A DNA stretch of 64,000 nucleotides from Amycolatopsis coloradensis. GTDB lineage: Bacteria; Actinomycetota; Actinomycetes; Mycobacteriales; Pseudonocardiaceae. The translations under genes and the position numbers were made by a program. Positions 60,667 to 64,000 of this stretch are shown here, in pieces. Position 1 is the stretch's first letter. Every line of letters starts with the position of its first letter. Below the pieces are notes generated by a model. That model worked only from the letters and a program-made list of their open reading frames with translations, was not told the origin of the DNA and made no database searches. Location: positions 248,001 to 312,000 of the forward strand of contig NZ_MQUQ01000004.1 of assembly GCF_001953865.1 (NCBI RefSeq). Direction: 5' to 3'.

Positions 60667-61467
60667 ATGCGGCACTATCTCATGGTCAGGCCGAGTCATT
60701 TCGACGTCGAGTACTCGATCAACCCGTGGATGGATCCCGGCAAGCCCACCGACCCCCAGCTCGCCATCGCCCAATGGGAATGGTTGCGCGACCTCCACGT
60801 CGAGCTGGGCCATCGGGTGGACCTGCTCGACCCGGTGCCGGGTCTTCCGGACATGGTGTACGCGGCCAACGGTGCCACCGTGGTGAACGGCCGGGTGCTG
60901 GTCGCGCGCTTCCACCACCGGCAACGCCGCCGGGAGGCCGCGGCGTATCTGACGTGGTTCGCCGGTCAGGGCTATCGCGACGTTCAGCAGGCTCAGTGGC
61001 ACAACGAAGGCGAAGGCGACTTCCTCGTCGCGGGATCCCGGATCCTGGCGGGTACGGGTTTCCGGACCGATCCCCGGGCGCACGAAGAGGCCGCGGCGTT
61101 CTTCGGCGTCCCGGTGGTCGGGTTGACCCTGACCGACCCGCGCTACTACCACCTGGACACCGCGCTGACCGTCTTGGACGAGAATCTGGTCATGTACTTC
61201 CCGGAAGCGTTCACCGAAGAGAGCCGGAGACGGCTCGAAGAGCTCTACCCGGACGCCATCACCGCCTCGGCCGCCGACGCCGCGGCATTCGGCCTGAACG
61301 CGGTCTCCGACGGGCGGCACGTCATCCTGCCGCAGGCCGCCACGGGGCTCATCGCACAACTACGAGAGCGAGGCTTCGAGCCGATCGGCGCCGATCTGTC
61401 GGAACTGCTCAAGGGCGGCGGGAGCGTCAAATGCTGCACGCTGGAACTACGTCCGGCGCACGGGTGA
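60667..61467 (+). CDS. ddaH: DDAH-like amidinohydrolase/amidinotransferase-fold enzyme
   Basis: A 266-residue enzyme of the guanidino-modifying superfamily. It begins MRHYLMVRPSHFDVEYSINP; substrate-loop PDMVYAANGATVV (61-73), GEGDFLV (116-122), catalytic His162 in YYHLDTALTVLD and nucleophile Cys256 or Cys257 in GGGSVKCCTLELR are all present. Members hydrolyse methylarginines or arginine to citrulline, or act on ornithine-like substrates. AGGAG eight bases upstream of the ATG. As the last gene of unit C it may supply or modify a guanidino-derived building block, but a housekeeping arginine-metabolism role cannot be excluded. Confidence 0.85.
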   Translation: MRHYLMVRPSHFDVEYSINPWMDPGKPTDPQLAIAQWEWLRDLHVELGHRVDLLDPVPGLPDMVYAANGATVVNGRVLVARFHHRQRRREAAAYLTWFAGQGYRDVQQAQWHNEGEGDFLVAGSRILAGTGFRTDPRAHEEAAAFFGVPVVGLTLTDPRYYHLDTALTVLDENLVMYFPEAFTEESRRRLEELYPDAITASAADAAAFGLNAVSDGRHVILPQAATGLIAQLRERGFEPIGADLSELLKGGGSVKCCTLELRPAHG

Positions 61468-61825
61468 CCACTCGAAGGGCCGTCGGACGAGTGACAGCGC
61501 GGCGACTATCGGAAGCGGGATCAGGTCGTCGAGGGTCGCGTTTCCTCCGGGCACCCCTTCACCTTACTGTCGCGAAGCCGCCGACGGTCACCCCTTCGTC
61601 GCCCGAAGTAGCGCTTCACCCGGCGATTCCCGTCATAGGCCGGGAGCCCTCGCCTCCGAACGTGAGAGGAAGGGCGAAGGGTTGGCCGTGCCTGGTCGTG
61701 ATGTCGCCTGAAGGCAAGCGTCACGTGCGTCCCGGGGCCACCAGGGGACTCTTTCCCTACCTTCAGGGTAGGCAAGAAGGCCTCCACGACCAGGTGAACG
61801 CGTGAACGAGGCGGCACTGTCCCGA
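61468..61825. other. Gene-free stretch downstream of unit C
   Basis: No coding sequence is supported. A short stem CCTACC-TTCAG-GGTAGG (61756-61772) is the only hairpin noted and could end transcription from either side. The right border of the biosynthetic cluster is placed here. Confidence 0.4.
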
Positions 61826-62860
61826 TCAGACGTCGGTGTACCAGTGCACGGCGATCGTGCCGCGGTTCGCGACGCGGTGCTGTGCCTCGACTCCGACCCA
61901 GCCGCGGAACCTGCCCGAATCGTCGATCACCTGGAGCTGCGGCTTGAGGTGCGAGCCGCCGTTGTAGCACTTGCTGTCACCCTGCAGCAGACAGGTGCAG
62001 AAGTGCTCGTAGAAGTTCTTCCGCCCGCCCTCGGAGGCCAGGTAGTACCGGATTGCCCTCTTCTCACCGGGCTTGCAGGCCGTGCAGGCGGTCGAATTCG
62101 GATCGGTGATCTCGACGGCCGCGCTCAGGCAGTTGTCGTTGCACTCCTTCCACTGCGGCAGCGAAAGGTTGATCCCGGAGGTGCCGGTGCCGGAGTACAG
62201 CTTCCCCGTCTTCACGTCATAGGCGTTGTACGCGTAGCGGCCCGGGTAGTACTTCTTCGGCATTTCCTTCAACGGCACGGAAACGGTGGTACGGACGTTG
62301 CTGCCGTAGCCCTGGCCCACGTTCGCGCCGTAGCTCGAGCCGGTCAGGGAGAGCACGGCGATCCCGGCCTCCGGGCTGGCGACCGTCCATGCCTCGGTGG
62401 AGCCGTTGTCCCAGGTGATGGCGAGTTTGGAGCCGGTGGTGGTGTACTTCCCCCTCAGCTCCTTGACCTCGGCCCCGGCCTGGAATCCGCCGGCGGTGTG
62501 GATCGCGCAGTTGTCGCAGCCCGCCGACGTACTGCGGATGGTCGCCGCCGGGTACCCGATGCTCCAGCTCCAGAACCAGAACGCCTCCCGGACGGTGCCG
62601 TCCGGGTCGAAGTAGTACATCGCCAGCCGCGAGAACTCCTTGCCCGTCGGCGTGGTTCCGGTCGGCGCCACCTGTCCGATCGTGACCGCGTAGCTCTCCT
62701 TGCCGCCTGGCCTCTCCACCACCGCCGACGCGGTGCCGGGCAGCGCCACCCCCGTCAACGCGAGAATCCCCAGTACGACGAGCCACGACCGCAGCGACCT
62801 GCGTTTCGGTGCCGTCCCTCCCGATGCCCCCGCACGCGCCGCCTGCCGAGTGACGTTCAT
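61826..62860 (-). CDS. Secreted Cys-rich protein of unknown function
   Basis: A 344-residue protein with a basic N-terminus and signal peptide ([20 protein letters not shown], cleavage near GTASAV). The mature part has nine cysteines, mostly in close pairs ([34 protein letters not shown]), indicating several disulfides or a metal site, and is otherwise beta-rich with many Tyr/Trp. It is monocistronic. I do not recognise the family. Confidence 0.75.
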   Translation of the reverse strand: MNVTRQAARAGASGGTAPKRRSLRSWLVVLGILALTGVALPGTASAVVERPGGKESYAVTIGQVAPTGTTPTGKEFSRLAMYYFDPDGTVREAFWFWSWSIGYPAATIRSTSAGCDNCAIHTAGGFQAGAEVKELRGKYTTTGSKLAITWDNGSTEAWTVASPEAGIAVLSLTGSSYGANVGQGYGSNVRTTVSVPLKEMPKKYYPGRYAYNAYDVKTGKLYSGTGTSGINLSLPQWKECNDNCLSAAVEITDPNSTACTACKPGEKRAIRYYLASEGGRKNFYEHFCTCLLQGDSKCYNGGSHLKPQLQVIDDSGRFRGWVGVEAQHRVANRGTIAVHWYTDV

Positions 62861-63022
62861 GGCTCCCCTCTCGTTACCGCGCGGCCCGGCCGGTCCGGAC
62901 CTGCCCGCGACTACCACGCCCGGCGCATCGCCCCGCGTTGCCGTTCGATCACCCATATCACCCGAATGGCTCCGGAGGCGGGCCTCGGAGGTGTGCCGCC
63001 CGCCCCGGCTACGGTGTGGCTC

Positions 63023-63658
63023 ATGAAGAGTCGGAGGCCTCTGTCTGCGGTCACGCGGCTCGCTGTCGCCGTGGCCGTCGGAGCGGTTATCGGCACGCTC
63101 GTCGGCGTGGTGACGCACGGATCGCTCGGCGTACTGGTGGGAATCGCCGTCGCGGCGGCGGCCTTCGTCGTCGCGGGCTGGGCGGTGCTGTGGCCGCTGG
63201 ACGCCACCGCCACCCGGCGGAACGCCCGCCGTGAGGACTTCCGTCCCGTCACCGAGGAACTCGTCATCGTCGGGGCGGCCCTCAGTGGCCTGGTCGGTGT
63301 GGTGGGACTGCTGGTCTTCGGGAATTCCAGCAGCGGGGACGTGACCGCGGCGACCGCGCTGGGTGGCGTGTTCATGGCGTGGGCGGGGCTTCACCTGATG
63401 TACGCCACCCGCTACGCGCATCTCTATTACTCGACGCCAGCAGGCGGAATCGATTTCAATTCGGACGATCTCCCGACCTATCGGGACTTCCTCTACTTCA
63501 GCTACAACCTCGGCATGACCTACCAGGTGTCGGACACCGCCGTCTCGAGTTCGACGATCCGCGCGGTCGTCCTGAGGCACACCCTGCTGTCCTACCTGTT
63601 CGGCACCGTCATCCTGGCGACCACGATCAACCTGGTGGCCGGGGTCGTCACCGGCTGA
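63023..63658 (+). CDS. DUF1345-family membrane protein
   Basis: From the ATG at 63023 the protein has 211 residues and five predicted helices ([95 protein letters not shown]). The run [20 protein letters not shown] is typical of DUF1345 proteins. Its role is unknown. Confidence 0.85.
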   Translation: MKSRRPLSAVTRLAVAVAVGAVIGTLVGVVTHGSLGVLVGIAVAAAAFVVAGWAVLWPLDATATRRNARREDFRPVTEELVIVGAALSGLVGVVGLLVFGNSSSGDVTAATALGGVFMAWAGLHLMYATRYAHLYYSTPAGGIDFNSDDLPTYRDFLYFSYNLGMTYQVSDTAVSSSTIRAVVLRHTLLSYLFGTVILATTINLVAGVVTG

Positions 63659-63664
63659 AGTCCG

Positions 63665-64000
63665 TCACGGATAGGTGTAGAAGCCCTCGCCGGTCTTGAC
63701 GCCGAGTTTGCCGCCGTCGACGTATTCGTGCAGCAGTTCCCGGGGACCCGACGGCAGGTCCGGATATTCCTCCGCGTAGTGGTTTTCGATGTCGAGCACG
63801 ACATCCAAACCGACCTGGTCCATCATCTGGAACGGCCCGACGGGCATATGCCAGTTGATCCGGAACATCCCGTCCACGTCCTCGGGGCGGGCGACGCCCT
63901 CGGCGACGACCGCCAGCGATTCCCGCTTGATGGCCGCCCAAATGCGGTTGAAGATGAACCCCACGCTTTCCTTGCGCGCCTCGAACGGGTGAATGCCGAA
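63665..64000 (-). CDS. 3-hydroxyacyl-CoA dehydrogenase, C-terminal part (runs off the window)
   Basis: The frame is open from the window edge to a stop at 63665 and reads FGIHPFEARKESVGFIFNRI, then AVVAEGVARPEDVDGMFRIN and HMPVGPFQMMDQVGLDVVLD, ending VKTGEGFYTYP. This is the C-terminal helical domain of FadB/HBD-type 3-hydroxyacyl-CoA dehydrogenases (GPF-x-x-xD-x-VGLD and GEGFY motifs). The NAD-binding domain lies outside the window. It takes part in fatty acid oxidation or related CoA chemistry. Confidence 0.9.
   Translation of the reverse strand, partial: FGIHPFEARKESVGFIFNRIWAAIKRESLAVVAEGVARPEDVDGMFRINWHMPVGPFQMMDQVGLDVVLDIENHYAEEYPDLPSGPRELLHEYVDGGKLGVKTGEGFYTYP

Overview
The window is high-GC actinobacterial DNA, gene-dense on both strands. 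Many GTG starts, ATGA-type stop/start overlaps, a DUF574-type methyltransferase, a DinB-family protein, tandem MerR regulators, ESX (type VII secretion) proteins and abundant one- and two-component regulators suggest a Pseudonocardiaceae member, most like Amycolatopsis. That placement is inference. No rRNA, tRNA, CRISPR array or insertion sequence was recognised.

Layout. 0-8.5 kb: the 5' end of glmS, an M20 peptidase, a P450, a papain-like secreted protease with an anchored partner, a membrane class III cyclase, a methyltransferase remnant and a peroxiredoxin. 8.5-11.2 kb: two paralogous tandem-HTH MerR regulators, each divergent from a small gene (DUF6194 and Imm5-like). 11.4-22.7 kb: a secreted serine protease, methyltransferases, an XRE-cupin repressor, a histidine kinase/response regulator pair divergent from an ABC exporter, and two convergent secreted peptidases. 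23.2-26.4 kb: a DrrAB-like ABC exporter operon with DUF4097 and ribbon-helix-helix genes. 26.8-32.3 kb: three orphan LuxR regulators with degenerate receivers around an XRE/NB-ARC/TPR (STAND) regulator. 32.4-37.3 kb: two TetR units with clear palindromic operators (drug exporter plus universal stress protein, and a quinone oxidoreductase). 38.7-44.4 kb: an unusual operon of fatty acyl-AMP ligase, acyl carrier protein, WXG100-like protein, a 1008-residue Gly-rich ESX-type protein and a small partner. 44.5-46 kb: a DUF6801 secreted protein and two gene remnants.

The most notable region is 46.0-61.5 kb, a compact biosynthetic cluster read as an N-N bond (hydrazine) pathway. Three transcription units are visible. 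Unit A (+, 46202-51422): a 48-residue peptide, an MFS exporter, ATP-grasp ligase 1, an acyl-CoA-dehydrogenase-like flavoenzyme and ATP-grasp ligase 2. Unit B (-, 56687-51523): a lysine/ornithine N-hydroxylase, a MetRS-like enzyme, a DAO-like FAD oxidase and a kynurenine-3-monooxygenase-like enzyme. Unit C (+, 57892-61467): a stand-alone cupin, a small beta protein, a BBE-type FAD oxidase, a DUF6875-like protein and a DDAH-like amidinohydrolase. A LuxR response regulator (57021-57785) sits between B and C. N-hydroxylase + MetRS-like + cupin + DAO is the enzyme set known to make hydrazino acids from N6-hydroxylysine and an amino acid (s56-p1 type). Here the cupin and MetRS-like modules, which are fused in the s56-p1 enzyme as I recall it, are separate genes. 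A shared motif (GTTCCCC-N7/8-GGGAAA) lies in front of all three units, suggesting one regulon. The two ATP-grasp ligases and the absence of NRPS or PKS genes suggest a small amide- or peptide-like N-N product that I cannot match to a known compound.

Three families of dispersed palindromic elements recur in intergenic positions: the TAGTCCTCTAGTTGCG family, the GTCGCGAAAGCCACTTTCG family, and the GTGAAGGCCCCCTT terminator. Three gene remnants (7.3, 45.5 and 45.8 kb) show local gene decay; two of them keep both ends of the gene and have lost the middle.
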